Assembly: GCF_001458255.1 (NCBI RefSeq)
Contig: NZ_CYSB01000025.1
Coordinates: 186,001-250,000 of the forward strand
DNA: 64,000 bases
From: Thalassovita autumnalis
GTDB lineage: Bacteria > Pseudomonadota > Alphaproteobacteria > Rhodobacterales > Rhodobacteraceae
Direction of reading: 5' to 3'
Part shown: one piece after another, positions 33,821-44,029 of the stretch
Position numbering within the stretch: the first letter of the stretch is position 1
Layout of the letters: every line of letters starts with the position of its first letter
The notes under the pieces: model-generated
The model's database searches: none
What the model was told of the DNA's origin: nothing
The model's input: only the letters and a program-made list of their open reading frames with translations
Position numbers and translations under genes: made by a program

Positions 33821-34774
33821 TTAGCCAGAACAGCTGGCGCCGCCCAAGACGCAGAACTTGGCGCAATGGGGGTGGTTCAGGGCAACTTCTGCCTCAGCCT
33901 CGGCCAAGGTGGTACCCATTTCAAACTGTTCGTCATAGGGCAGCAGGGTGCAGCTCAGCACGGTGGGGCTGGCCGCGCCTTTGCGTTTCACCACCATCCG
34001 GGACGAGGCGCACATCACGCTGTCAGGCGATTTGTTCAAAATGCCCCAGCAGGCCTCGGTGATTTCAGGTACTTCGGCGCTCATGTCCATTTCGGGGAAC
34101 AGCACACATTGGGCCGGGTTGTCCGCATCGATCTGATAGCCCCGTGCCTTGAAGATCGCGGCATAGCCAGCGCGGGCGGCGGCATCGCTTTCATGCCAGA
34201 GCGCCCGGCCCGCGACAGCCATCTGCACATTGTTGTCGCGCAGGAAATCCATGCCAGTCAGGGATTTTTCAAAGGCGCCTTTGCCGCGCTCTGCGTCATG
34301 CGCCTCAGCGTCCCAGTGATCCAGCGAAATCCGCAAGGTCAACTTGCCGGGGAAGGTGGTGTTCAGCCGCATCAGACCTTCGCGCATGCGTTTGCGCATC
34401 ATTGGCAGCATCGCATTGGTCAGGATCAGCACCTCATAACCACGGCGCAGGGCCGCTTCGGTCATCGCCAGCATGTCGGGGTTCATAAACGGCTCGCCAC
34501 CGGTGAAGGCGATTTCACGCACGTTCCAGCGCCGCTCTTCCAGCTGGTTCAGGTACTCCTCAACCTCGGCCACGGTCAGGTAGACCAGCGCGTCATTGGT
34601 GGGCGAACTGAGGATGTAGCAATTGGCACAGGTGATGTTGCACAGCGTGCCAGTGTTGAACCACAGCGTATCGGGGTTGGACAGGGCGACATGGGCGCGG
34701 GCCTGCCCGTCAGCGGTCAGTCGGGGGTCAATGAATTTGCCTTCATTGGCGACAACTGTTTGGGAATCTTTCAT
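33821..34774 (-). CDS. radical SAM protein with extra C-terminal cysteines
   Basis: A 317-residue radical SAM enzyme of unknown substrate. The SAM/[4Fe-4S] motif is CNITCANC (C45, C49, C52), followed by the GGEP-type segment EIAFTGGEPFMNPD, LILTNAMLP and LTLRISLDHWDAEAHDAERG. The C-terminal third has further cysteines in SVMCASSR, VLSCTLLPYD and HCAKFCVLGGASCSG, arranged like the Twitch/SPASM auxiliary-cluster region of peptide- and sugar-modifying members. I start at the ATG at 34774 (MKDSQTVV) because GATGAGGGCGAA precedes it. No precursor peptide or partner gene is adjacent; anmK is convergent and zwf divergent. Confidence 0.82.
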   Translation of the reverse strand: MKDSQTVVANEGKFIDPRLTADGQARAHVALSNPDTLWFNTGTLCNITCANCYILSSPTNDALVYLTVAEVEEYLNQLEERRWNVREIAFTGGEPFMNPDMLAMTEAALRRGYEVLILTNAMLPMMRKRMREGLMRLNTTFPGKLTLRISLDHWDAEAHDAERGKGAFEKSLTGMDFLRDNNVQMAVAGRALWHESDAAARAGYAAIFKARGYQIDADNPAQCVLFPEMDMSAEVPEITEACWGILNKSPDSVMCASSRMVVKRKGAASPTVLSCTLLPYDEQFEMGTTLAEAEAEVALNHPHCAKFCVLGGASCSG

Positions 34775-34930
34775 TTCGCCCTCATCACTGCGTCTTGCTG
34801 GGACCTTATATGCCACGTTTCGCCAGTGAAAGGGCGTCACATATGGCTGACGCCATTGTGATAATTCAATTCAGCGACGATAAATGGATTGAATGCTAGA
34901 CTGTGGCGCAGGGATAAAGTATCAGGGCGT

Positions 34931-34944
34931 CGATAGCGCTAACA
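34931..34944. promoter_or_regulatory. LacI-family-like operator upstream of zwf
   Basis: CGATAGCGCTAACA is centred on the palindrome TAGCGCTA with a full right half GCTAACA, the pattern of LacI/GalR-family operators such as those of gluconate repressors. It lies 59 bases before the zwf ATG, within the likely promoter. Confidence 0.4.
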
Positions 34945-35002
34945 TACTCACAATTAGCTTGCTGGCTTTCGCAGGTTGGCAGGCGCTGACAAGGATAGTT
35001 TC

Positions 35003-36457
35003 ATGGTCTCGCGTGTCATCCCAGTCGATCCCTTTGATCTGGTCATTTTTGGCGGAACCGGGGATCTGGCCCGCCGCAAAATTCTGCCTGCCCTGTTTCG
35101 CCGGTATTGTGCCGGCCAGATGCCCGAGGGATCACAGATCATCGGCGCCGCGCGCTCGGACATGGATGATGCGGCGTTTAAGAAACTGGTGAAGGACGCG
35201 CTGGCTGAATTTAACCCGGGGCCAAAACCGGATGCCGATCAGCTTAAGGGCTTTCTGGCCGCGCTGCATTACGTCAAAGTTGATGCAATGGGCACCGATG
35301 GCTGGAAAGAACTGGCCGGTAAAATGCGCGAAGGCAAAGTGCGGGCCTTCTACTTCTCAGTCGCGCCCAGCCTGTTTGGCGCTTTGGCAGAGCGGCTGCA
35401 TGGGAATGGAATGGTCGATCCGGACACGCGGATTGTGGTGGAAAAACCCTTTGGCCGGGATCTGGAAACCGCCAAAGCGCTGAACACATCGCTGGCGGCG
35501 CATTTCGACGAAAGCCAGATCTACCGCATCGACCATTATCTGGGCAAAGAAACCGTACAGAACCTGATGGCGATCCGGTTTGGCAATATGCTGTTTGAAC
35601 CGCTGTGGAACAGCCAGTATGTGGATCACATTCAGATCACCGTGGCCGAAACTGTCGGTGTGCAGGGGCGGGGTGAATACTATGACCGCTCAGGCGCGAT
35701 GCGGGACATGGTGCAAAACCACCTGATGCAGCTTCTGTGTCTGATCGCAATGGAGCCGCCGGCGAAGTTTGACCCCGATGCGGTGCGCGATGAAAAGCTG
35801 AAAGTGATCCGCGCGCTGGATCCGGTGGAGCCGGGCGACATTGTGCGCGGCCAGTATAAGGCGGATGGGGAGCGTACCGGCTACCTTGAGGACGTGAATG
35901 ATCCGCAGTCCAAAACCGAAAGCTTTGTGGCGATGAAGGTGCATGTCTCCAACTGGCGTTGGGCCGGCACACCGTTCTATCTGCGCACCGGCAAACGGAT
36001 GAAGGCGCGCGCCAGCGAAATTGCTGTGGTCTTCAAAGAAACCCCACATTCGATTTTTGATGAGGATGCAGGCCGTCACCGCAACACCCTGTCGATCCGG
36101 CTGCAGCCTAATGAGGGCATCGATCTGGATGTGACCATCAAGGAGCCGGGGCCGGGCGGCATGCGTCTGGTGGATGTGCCTTTGGACATGACCTTCTCCG
36201 AGGCTTTGGGGCCAGAAGCCGAGGTTGTGACAGATGCTTATGAACGGCTGATCATGGATGTGATCCGGGGCAACCAGACGCTGTTCATGCGCGGCGATGA
36301 GGTGGAGGCCGCCTGGGCCTGGACCGATCCGATTATCAATGGCTGGGAGGCGCGTGGCGACCGGCCAGCAAGTTACGATAGCGGCAGCGCTGGACCTGAG
36401 GATTCACTGGCGATGATGCACCAGGACGGCCGCCGCTGGAGGGAGATCCGCTCATGA
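35003..36457 (+). CDS. zwf: glucose-6-phosphate 1-dehydrogenase
   Basis: Oxidises glucose-6-phosphate to 6-phosphogluconolactone, entry to the Entner-Doudoroff and pentose phosphate routes. The 484 residues show the nucleotide-binding VIFGGTGDLARRKILPALF, the conserved VEKPFGRD, the active-site YRIDHYLGKETVQNLMAIRF and YLRTGKRMKARASEI. The ATG at 35003 has AAGGATAG at good distance; a TTG nine codons upstream lacks support. It overlaps pgl by 4 bases, so zwf-pgl-pgi is one operon. Confidence 0.96.
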   Translation: MVSRVIPVDPFDLVIFGGTGDLARRKILPALFRRYCAGQMPEGSQIIGAARSDMDDAAFKKLVKDALAEFNPGPKPDADQLKGFLAALHYVKVDAMGTDGWKELAGKMREGKVRAFYFSVAPSLFGALAERLHGNGMVDPDTRIVVEKPFGRDLETAKALNTSLAAHFDESQIYRIDHYLGKETVQNLMAIRFGNMLFEPLWNSQYVDHIQITVAETVGVQGRGEYYDRSGAMRDMVQNHLMQLLCLIAMEPPAKFDPDAVRDEKLKVIRALDPVEPGDIVRGQYKADGERTGYLEDVNDPQSKTESFVAMKVHVSNWRWAGTPFYLRTGKRMKARASEIAVVFKETPHSIFDEDAGRHRNTLSIRLQPNEGIDLDVTIKEPGPGGMRLVDVPLDMTFSEALGPEAEVVTDAYERLIMDVIRGNQTLFMRGDEVEAAWAWTDPIINGWEARGDRPASYDSGSAGPEDSLAMMHQDGRRWREIRS

Positions 36458-37125
36458 ACTTTGTTGAATACCCTGACCGCGATATGCTGGCGATCGATCT
36501 GGCCAACAAATTGGCGGGCGAACTGGCCAGCATTCTGCATCACGAAGATCGTGTGACCTTGGTGGTGCCAGGCGGCACAACGCCAGGGCCGATTTTTGAC
36601 GATCTCTGCGCTGCCGATTTGGATTGGGGCCGGGTCGATGTGATGCTCAGCGATGAACGTTGGGTGCCTGAGGATCATCCGCGTTCCAACACCAAACTGG
36701 TGCGCGAACGTCTGCTGACCGATCACGCCAGCGCCGCCTCCATGGTGCCGCTTTATGCCGACGCCGACGCACCTGAGGATATGGTGGCCAAACTGGCGCC
36801 AGCGATTGAGCCGAAACTGCCGATCTCCGTGGCGCTTTTGGGAATGGGGGCGGATATGCACACCGCCTCGCTGTTCCCGCGTGGCGACAACCTGCGTTTG
36901 GCGCTGGACGCCCATGCGCCTGTTTTGGTTCCGATGCGCGCCGAGGGTCTGGAAGAACAGCGGATTTCACTGTCGGCTCATGTGCTGCGTGATGCGATTA
37001 ACCTTCACATCGTCATCATGGGCGAAGATAAGAAAGAGGCGCTGGAACGGGCCCGCCACCTAACGGCAGAAGAGGCCCCGGTGCGTGCCATTCTGGACAA
37101 TGCAACGGTGCATTGGGCACCGTAA
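36454..37125 (+). CDS. pgl: 6-phosphogluconolactonase
   Basis: Hydrolyses 6-phosphoglucono-lactone to 6-phosphogluconate, following zwf. The 223-residue DevB-type protein shows [37 protein letters not shown] and [16 protein letters not shown]. It starts within the zwf stop (ATGA) and ends 50 bases before pgi. The three genes together move glucose-6-phosphate into the Entner-Doudoroff pathway, while pgi links it to fructose-6-phosphate. Confidence 0.95.
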   Translation: MNFVEYPDRDMLAIDLANKLAGELASILHHEDRVTLVVPGGTTPGPIFDDLCAADLDWGRVDVMLSDERWVPEDHPRSNTKLVRERLLTDHASAASMVPLYADADAPEDMVAKLAPAIEPKLPISVALLGMGADMHTASLFPRGDNLRLALDAHAPVLVPMRAEGLEEQRISLSAHVLRDAINLHIVIMGEDKKEALERARHLTAEEAPVRAILDNATVHWAP

Positions 37126-37175
37126 AAGCCACTGAACAACCTGCCGATCAAAACGCCAAGATAGGACGCGACACA

Positions 37176-38774
37176 ATGGATTTTCAGACACTTGCCAGCC
37201 ACGCCAAGCGCACGCAGGGTCGTCATATTCTGGATCTCTTCAAAGATGCCGGGCGCGCCATGGCGTTTTCGACCCACGCCGACGGCCTGTTGTTTGACTA
37301 TTCCAAAACCAATCTTGATCGCGACGCGTTGGAGTTCCTGCTGGCCGAGGCCGAGCGGGCTGGACTGGCTGAAAAACGCGATGCGATGTTTTCAGGTGCC
37401 AAGATCAATGAGACTGAAGGGCGCGCGGTGCTGCATACGGCGTTGCGTGCGGCCTTTGGCACCGTGGTTGAGGTAGACGGCGAAAATGTCATCCCCGGTG
37501 TGCGGGCCACCCGTGACCGAATGGCAGAGTTTGCCAATGCGGTGCGCGACGGCAGCTATATCGGGCAGGGCGGTAAGATCACTGATGTGGTGAACATCGG
37601 GATTGGTGGCTCTGATCTGGGTCCTGTGATGGCGGTGAAGGCGCTGGCACCTTATTGCAACGGGCCGCGGTGTCACTTCATCTCCAACATCGATGGGGCG
37701 CATCTGGCCGATGTGCTGAAAGGGTTGAACCCGGAAACCACGCTGGTGATCGTGGCCTCAAAAACCTTCACTACGATTGAGACTATGACCAATGCGGCCT
37801 CAGCCAAGGCATGGATGGGGGCACTGGTGGCGGACCCCGGCGCCCAGTTTGCGGCCCTGTCCACCTCAGCCGAAAAGACCGCTGATTTTGGCATCGATGC
37901 CTCCCGCGTCTTTGGGTTTGAGGATTGGGTTGGCGGCCGCTACTCCATGTGGGGGCCGATTGGGCTGAGCCTGATGATCGCCATTGGTCCTGAAAATTTC
38001 GCAGACTTCCTGGCCGGCGCGCGTGCGATGGACGATCATTTCCGCAAAGCGGATCTGCGTCAGAACCTGCCGGTGCTGCTGGCGCTGGTTGGCATGTGGC
38101 ATCATCAGGGGCTGGGCTATGCCACCCGCGCGGTGCTGCCTTATGAACAGCGGCTGGAACGGCTGCCCGCCTATCTGCAGCAGCTGGAGATGGAGAGCAA
38201 CGGCAAGCGCGTTTCCATGGATGGGGCGGATCTGCAATCGGTCAGCGGCCCCGTGGTCTGGGGGGAGCCGGGCACCAACGGGCAACATGCGTTTTATCAG
38301 CTGATCCATCAGGGTACCGCCATTGTGCCCTGCGAATTTATGGTTGGTAAACAGGGGTTTGAAGCTGATCTAAGCCATCACCATCACCTGTTGGTCGCCA
38401 ATTGTCTGGCCCAGTCTGAGGCCTTGATGAAAGGTCGATCATTGGCTGAGGCTACTGAAATCATGGCCGCCAAGGGCCTCACCGGGGATGAGCTGGACCG
38501 ACAGGCCCGCCACCGTGTGTTCCCGGGTAACCGCCCGTCCACCACGCTGATCTATGACAAGCTGACGCCTTTTGTGCTGGGCCAGATCGTGGCGCTTTAT
38601 GAACATCGCGTCTTTGTCGAAGGGGTTCTGCTGGGCATCAACTCCTATGACCAATGGGGTGTGGAGCTGGGCAAGGAGCTGGCGCTGGCTCTGGGGCCAG
38701 TGCTGTCGGGCGAAGAGGTGCCGGATGGCAAGGATCCATCAACCCGTATGCTGGTCCAACACCTGCAAAGCTGA
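37176..38774 (+). CDS. pgi: glucose-6-phosphate isomerase
   Basis: Interconverts glucose-6-phosphate and fructose-6-phosphate. The 532 residues carry [34 protein letters not shown], the signature [36 protein letters not shown] and the C-terminal lysine region [16 protein letters not shown]. The ATG at 37176 ([12 protein letters not shown]) follows AAGATAGGACG; upstream in-frame codons belong to the pgl-pgi spacer. Last gene of the zwf operon; it meets the convergent cupin gene 22 bases later. Confidence 0.96.
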   Translation: MDFQTLASHAKRTQGRHILDLFKDAGRAMAFSTHADGLLFDYSKTNLDRDALEFLLAEAERAGLAEKRDAMFSGAKINETEGRAVLHTALRAAFGTVVEVDGENVIPGVRATRDRMAEFANAVRDGSYIGQGGKITDVVNIGIGGSDLGPVMAVKALAPYCNGPRCHFISNIDGAHLADVLKGLNPETTLVIVASKTFTTIETMTNAASAKAWMGALVADPGAQFAALSTSAEKTADFGIDASRVFGFEDWVGGRYSMWGPIGLSLMIAIGPENFADFLAGARAMDDHFRKADLRQNLPVLLALVGMWHHQGLGYATRAVLPYEQRLERLPAYLQQLEMESNGKRVSMDGADLQSVSGPVVWGEPGTNGQHAFYQLIHQGTAIVPCEFMVGKQGFEADLSHHHHLLVANCLAQSEALMKGRSLAEATEIMAAKGLTGDELDRQARHRVFPGNRPSTTLIYDKLTPFVLGQIVALYEHRVFVEGVLLGINSYDQWGVELGKELALALGPVLSGEEVPDGKDPSTRMLVQHLQS

Positions 38775-38796
38775 CCGGTAAGATCTGTGGCGCGGC

Positions 38797-39249
38797 TTAG
38801 GTGGGCTGTGACTTTAGCTTGGGAATGTCGAAATCCGGCGGGGCAAGGGTGAAATCCTCCCACCGGAAACCCGGCGCAACGGTTACACCGGCCAGTGTGA
38901 ACGCCCCCAAGCACTCGGTGCGCTGCCAATAATCAGGTCCAACCGGGATTTGCGGCCGTTCGCCAGCCGCAAAATCTGTTCCCAGAACCCGATCCTGCCG
39001 CGGCCCGTGCTGCGTCGGCGATGAGGACACCAGAAGCGGCGCACCATAGTAGTGATGCCACAGCGTGTCAGAGCTTTTGCGGTGCCAGGTGGTGATATCG
39101 CCCTGTTCAAACAGCACGTAGATCGTGGTCGCCAGCGCGCCTGTCTGTTCCGGGCCGGTCTGTTCCGGGATTGTCCAGGTTCGGGCGTAGTAACCTCCTT
39201 CCGAATGGGGGGAGAGGCCAAGCATGTCGATGAGGTCTTTTGCATCCAT
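38797..39249 (-). CDS. DUF985 cupin protein (tandem copy 1)
   Basis: A 150-residue single-domain cupin of the DUF985 family, no assigned reaction. It has the family start DLIDMLGLSPHSEGGYYART, TTIYVLFEQGDITTWHRKSS with DTLWHHYYGAPLLV, and the C-terminal GVTVAPGFRWEDFTLA. The histidines of WHR and WHHYY are potential metal ligands. It is about 40 percent identical by eye to the gene directly upstream, so the pair arose by tandem duplication. It is 79 bases downstream of that copy on the same strand. Confidence 0.85.
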   Translation of the reverse strand: MDAKDLIDMLGLSPHSEGGYYARTWTIPEQTGPEQTGALATTIYVLFEQGDITTWHRKSSDTLWHHYYGAPLLVSSSPTQHGPRQDRVLGTDFAAGERPQIPVGPDYWQRTECLGAFTLAGVTVAPGFRWEDFTLAPPDFDIPKLKSQPT

Positions 39250-39328
39250 ACCCTATTATTCGAGGGTGTTTGGTGAATTGCGGCAAATACGGTATCGGGG
39301 TGACGTGGGGGCAGTTTTCCCGGGCGCC

Positions 39329-39757
39329 TCACCCGGGGATGCTAAACCCCGGTTCCGCCAGCACAAATTTTTCAAACAAAAATCCGGGCGATACGGTGCA
39401 GCCAACCAATGTGTAAGCGCCAGTGCTGCGCGCCGCCTGCCAATGGTTCATTGGCACAATCAGCTGTGGTTCCTGACCCGCGGCCAGATCCGGGCCCAGC
39501 AGGTGATCCACCGCCGGCCCTTCTTCGCTGGCCGCCATCGAAAGGATCAGCGGCGCCCCGGCGTAGTAATGCCAGATCTCAGCCGCGTCGATCACCCGGT
39601 GCCACAGGCTCTGTTCACCTTCCTTCAACAGGAAATAGATGCTGGTGCCGGCGGCGCGCTCATCTTCGCCCGCCTCAGCCACCCAAGTTTGCCGGTAATG
39701 GCCGCCCTCGGGATGGGGATCCAGTTGCAAATGATCGATAATGGCTTGCGCGTCCAT
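39329..39757 (-). CDS. DUF985 cupin protein (tandem copy 2)
   Basis: A 142-residue DUF985 cupin, paralogue of the following gene: AIIDHLQLDPHPEGGHYRQT, TSIYFLLKEGEQSLWHRVID, EIWHYYAGAPLIL and GCTVSPGFLFEKFVLAEPGF. The ATG at 39757 has CAGGTT upstream; the frame stays open to 39976 but that part overlaps the divergent oxidoreductase gene and has no family match. First gene of the pair, with its start 45 bases from the divergent FAD oxidoreductase, so the two may share control. Confidence 0.87.
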   Translation of the reverse strand: MDAQAIIDHLQLDPHPEGGHYRQTWVAEAGEDERAAGTSIYFLLKEGEQSLWHRVIDAAEIWHYYAGAPLILSMAASEEGPAVDHLLGPDLAAGQEPQLIVPMNHWQAARSTGAYTLVGCTVSPGFLFEKFVLAEPGFSIPG

Positions 39758-39802
39758 GTCTAACCTGTAGCGTTCGGAAGTAACTGAGATCAGGAGTAGT
39801 AG

Positions 39803-40876
39803 ATGGCGCAGAAGATCGCAATTGTCGGGGCAGGATTGATTGGGGCTGCGCTGGCGTTTCAGCTGACCCGGCGCGGCGCTGAGGTGACAGTTCTGGATGC
39901 CGGCCTGCCAGGACAGGCGGCATCTGGGCGCAGCTTTGGCTGGCTCAATGCGTCCTTCTTTGCTGATGAAGATCACTTCCGTCTACGTCTTGCGGGCATG
40001 GAGGCCTGGCGCCGCCTGAAGGCCGATGTGCCCGAACTGTCGCTGCGCTGGCCGGGGGCGCTCTGGTGGGAAGAACAGGGTGAGGGGCTGCATAAGCTGC
40101 ACCGCGATCTTGGCGCTTTGGGCTATCCGGTGGAGTTGATGGCGGCCACTGAGGTCAAGAAACGGCTGCCGGATCTGGCGACCGCGCCGGAGGAGGCGCT
40201 ATTGTTCCCGGCAGAAGGTGCGGCTGAGACGGGGGAGGTTGTGGCGCGGCTCCTGAAGGTCGCGCAGGCCAAAGGCGCCAGGGTCATTGCCGGGCTGCGC
40301 GCCACCGGTTTGATCGAACGGTCAGGCCGGATTGCCGGGGTGGAGACCACCTGCGGCCCCGTTGCCGCCGATCAGGTGCTGGTCTGTGCAGGCACCGGCG
40401 CGGCGGCACTGCTGGACCCGCTTGGGATCAAGCTACCGATGCTGACCCGCCCCGGTGTGCTGATGCGCAGCCGCCCGCTGCCCCGTATCATGGATCAGAT
40501 CCTCGTCACGCCTCAGCTGGAGGTGCGGCAGGACCCCAGCGGCCGATTGCTGTTCCCAACCTCACCCGGCCATCAGGGCGACACAGCCGAGGCGATCCCG
40601 GATCTGATGCCCTTGCTGGCAGATGCCGAAGCGCGTTTGCAGACGTTGTTCCCGGCGCTGCGCCCTGAATGGGAACAAGCCATGGTCGCGCCACGCCCGG
40701 TGCCCGGCGACGGCTTGCCAGCGATTGGCGCGATCGGTCCGCGTGGGCTCTACCTGTCGGTGATGCACTCAGGCGCAACGCTGGCGGCGATTGTGGCTGA
40801 GATCGTGGCGGAGGAGCTGAACGATGATCCCCGTGCGCCGCTGCTGAAACCGTACCGCCCGGATCGGTTTCAATAA
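39803..40876 (+). CDS. FAD-dependent oxidoreductase (DAO family)
   Basis: A 357-residue D-amino-acid-oxidase/glycine-oxidase-fold enzyme. The FAD-binding start IAIVGAGLIGAALAFQLTRR ends in the Glu/Asp position VTVLDAG; SGRSFGWLNASFF follows, and the C-terminal GDGLPAIGAIGPRGLYLSVM with HSGATLAA closes the FAD site. The oxidised substrate is probably an amine or amino acid but cannot be named. The ATG at 39803 has AGGAG. Its end overlaps the convergent MEKHLA gene by 7 bases. Confidence 0.87.
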   Translation: MAQKIAIVGAGLIGAALAFQLTRRGAEVTVLDAGLPGQAASGRSFGWLNASFFADEDHFRLRLAGMEAWRRLKADVPELSLRWPGALWWEEQGEGLHKLHRDLGALGYPVELMAATEVKKRLPDLATAPEEALLFPAEGAAETGEVVARLLKVAQAKGARVIAGLRATGLIERSGRIAGVETTCGPVAADQVLVCAGTGAAALLDPLGIKLPMLTRPGVLMRSRPLPRIMDQILVTPQLEVRQDPSGRLLFPTSPGHQGDTAEAIPDLMPLLADAEARLQTLFPALRPEWEQAMVAPRPVPGDGLPAIGAIGPRGLYLSVMHSGATLAAIVAEIVAEELNDDPRAPLLKPYRPDRFQ

Positions 40877-41340
40877 CCGACGGGCGCGTTGGGTTGCAGC
40901 ACCTGCCAATCGGTAAAACTGGCAGCCTCGCCGCGTCTTACACCAGCGGCGTCCAACAGCGGCCAGATCACCGCATTGCGGATCTCAAACCGGGTGCCAG
41001 AGGCGCTAATGCGTATGCCGTGGTAATTCTCGATAAACCCCTTGGCGCGCATCTCGGCAAACATCGCGTCCCGCTGGGCGCGATGCGCGGGCTCCGCGGT
41101 CAGACGGGAGGGCAGGGCGGTTAGCTGGTCCCAGCCCATCTCCCACAGGGTTTGTGCGGTCAGATTGCCATAGGTCAGCACCGGGTCCGCGGCGCCATCA
41201 TGGCTCAGCACTACTGCGTCACTGTGATACAGCGCTTCTGCGCTTTCCGCCAAGGGACGCCCAAGTAGGCGCTCATAGCTCGCCATCATCAATGCGGCAT
41301 GGTCTGCCTGGAATTGGTTTTCGGGGGATGGGATCTGCAT
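40870..41340 (-). CDS. MEKHLA domain protein
   Basis: A 156-residue protein made almost entirely of a MEKHLA domain, a PAS-like sensor fold first described in plant transcription factors and also found as stand-alone bacterial proteins; the ligand is unknown. Recognisable are YGNLTAQTLWEMGWDQLTAL, PSRLTAEPAHRAQRDAMFAE, IENYHGIRISASGTRFEIRN and AASFTDWQVL. The ATG at 41340 has GAGG at good distance. It is tail-to-tail with the FAD oxidoreductase and shares 7 bases with it. Confidence 0.82.
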   Translation of the reverse strand: MQIPSPENQFQADHAALMMASYERLLGRPLAESAEALYHSDAVVLSHDGAADPVLTYGNLTAQTLWEMGWDQLTALPSRLTAEPAHRAQRDAMFAEMRAKGFIENYHGIRISASGTRFEIRNAVIWPLLDAAGVRRGEAASFTDWQVLQPNAPVGY

Positions 41341-41473
41341 GAGGCCTCAGATGTTTTCCCCGTGGTTTAGGCCCGGGATCGCCGCAGGTCCAGCCAAAGC
41401 CGCAGGGTCTTGTGCCATTCGAGCCAGATCAGAACAGATCGCCACTTCGGCCTGCGACCAAACCGCCTTTCAA

Positions 41474-41489
41474 CGTTCCACAAATACTC
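41474..41489 (+). repeat. intergenic repeat motif, copy 2
   Basis: CGTTCCACAAATACTC followed by CCGCCGGAGGCG. It matches copy 1 (33745-33760) in 15 of 16 bases. It lies in the 249-base gap between the MEKHLA gene and eno. Confidence 0.45.
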
Positions 41490-41532
41490 CCGCCGGAGGC
41501 GTCCCAGCCTCACCCGCGCACTCACCCCCTTA

Positions 41533-41564
41533 AACAAAAAGGGCAGGCACCTGGCCCACCCTTT
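41533..41564 (-). terminator. rho-independent terminator after eno
   Basis: On the minus strand AAAGGGTGGGC and GCCTGCCCTTT form an 11-bp stem with two G-T wobbles and a 5-base loop, followed by TTTGTTT. It lies 26 bases after the eno stop. Confidence 0.85.
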
Positions 41565-41589
41565 TCAATCTTTTCTCGGTGATCTGAAC

Positions 41590-42987
<1,398 letters not shown>

Positions 42988-43050
42988 TCAGGGGAAATAC
43001 CCCAGTGGTTTGATCAAAATCAGACCAATATTTGGGACGTTTTCGCTCAG

Positions 43051-43083
43051 ATTTTTGCAAAAATGTCATGCGCTAACATTTTT
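43051..43083 (-). terminator. overlapping hairpins at the end of the DMT transporter gene
   Basis: On the minus strand AAAAATGT and ACATTTTT (43059-43083) pair around 9 bases and include the stop codon; the downstream arm ends in TTTTTGC. A second exact palindrome, ATTTTTGCAAAAAT (43051-43064), overlaps it, so the two hairpins exclude each other. Confidence 0.5.
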
Positions 43084-43953
43084 CCGAATCTGTCGCGCCA
43101 GATGGCGTTCGCGCAGGTAGGTGTAAAACCCGGATCCGATGATCAATGCGGCGCCAAGATAGGTCATCAGATCGGGGCGTTCGCCCAGGATCAGCATGCC
43201 CAGCCCCATGGAGAAAACCATACGGGTGTAGCGGAATGGGGCCAGCGCCGAGGCATCACCGATCCGGGTTGCCATCACGATGGCGTAATAGCCGACCATG
43301 CCGAAGAAAATCGTTACCGCTGCGACGCCCCAGTCATTCCCGCTGAGGGAAACCGGCGCGTTGCCCATGAGCAGCATCAGCAGGGGCCCGGTGATCAGGA
43401 GGGAGCCAAAGCCCTGAAAGGCCACGACAGAGGAGCGGGTGGCGGCGGGCAGGCGACGCGAGATTACATCGCGGGCCGAAATGGTCACCACAGCCCCCAG
43501 AACCAGCAGGGTGGCGGGGTCAAAACTGGTGGTGCCGGGACGGATGATCAGCAAAACGCCAAGGAAGCCGACACTGATCGCGGCCCAACGGCGCCAGCCC
43601 ACCGTTTCGCCCAGAAATAGTGCCGCCCCCAGGGTGATCGCCAGCGGGCTGGCCTGAAACACCGTTGCAAAGGTCGACAGGGGCACAAGCGCCAGAGCAG
43701 AGACGATAAACACTGCCGCGACCCCTTCGCAGCTGGTGCGCAGATAGAGCACGCCATTGCCTTTCAGTGGCGGCAGCAGGCTCGCCCTTTCGCGGCGCGC
43801 CATCAGGGCAAAGAAAAACGCACCGCCGCCGCCCAGCAGGGTCAGAACCTGACCTGCGGGCATGACGCCGGTCAGCTGTTTGATGAACAGGTCCTCAATG
43901 GCGAAACACACCATCGAAAAGACCATCAATGCGATGCTCTGCAGATTGTTCAT
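43066..43953 (-). CDS. DMT-superfamily (EamA) transporter
   Basis: A 295-residue inner-membrane transporter with about ten hydrophobic segments in two EamA repeats: ALMVFSMVCFAIEDLFIKQL at the start of the first, LLVLGAVVTISARDVISRRL at the start of the second. VPLSTFATVFQASPLAITLG and SALAPFRYTRMVFSMGLGML are the typical end-of-repeat segments. It probably exports a small metabolite; the substrate is unknown. The ATG at 43953 has GGAGGAG. It follows the Fur-family gene by 76 bases, which include a perfect AGCCCT-gtt-AGGGCT hairpin (43978-43992). Confidence 0.88.
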   Translation of the reverse strand: MNNLQSIALMVFSMVCFAIEDLFIKQLTGVMPAGQVLTLLGGGGAFFFALMARRERASLLPPLKGNGVLYLRTSCEGVAAVFIVSALALVPLSTFATVFQASPLAITLGAALFLGETVGWRRWAAISVGFLGVLLIIRPGTTSFDPATLLVLGAVVTISARDVISRRLPAATRSSVVAFQGFGSLLITGPLLMLLMGNAPVSLSGNDWGVAAVTIFFGMVGYYAIVMATRIGDASALAPFRYTRMVFSMGLGMLILGERPDLMTYLGAALIIGSGFYTYLRERHLARQIRKNVSA

Positions 43954-44029
43954 GATGTGCGCTCCTCCTGCTCCCTCAGCCCTGTTAGGGCTTTGCAGTC
44001 ACAGGGACAAGGGGCGACAGGAGGGTGGG

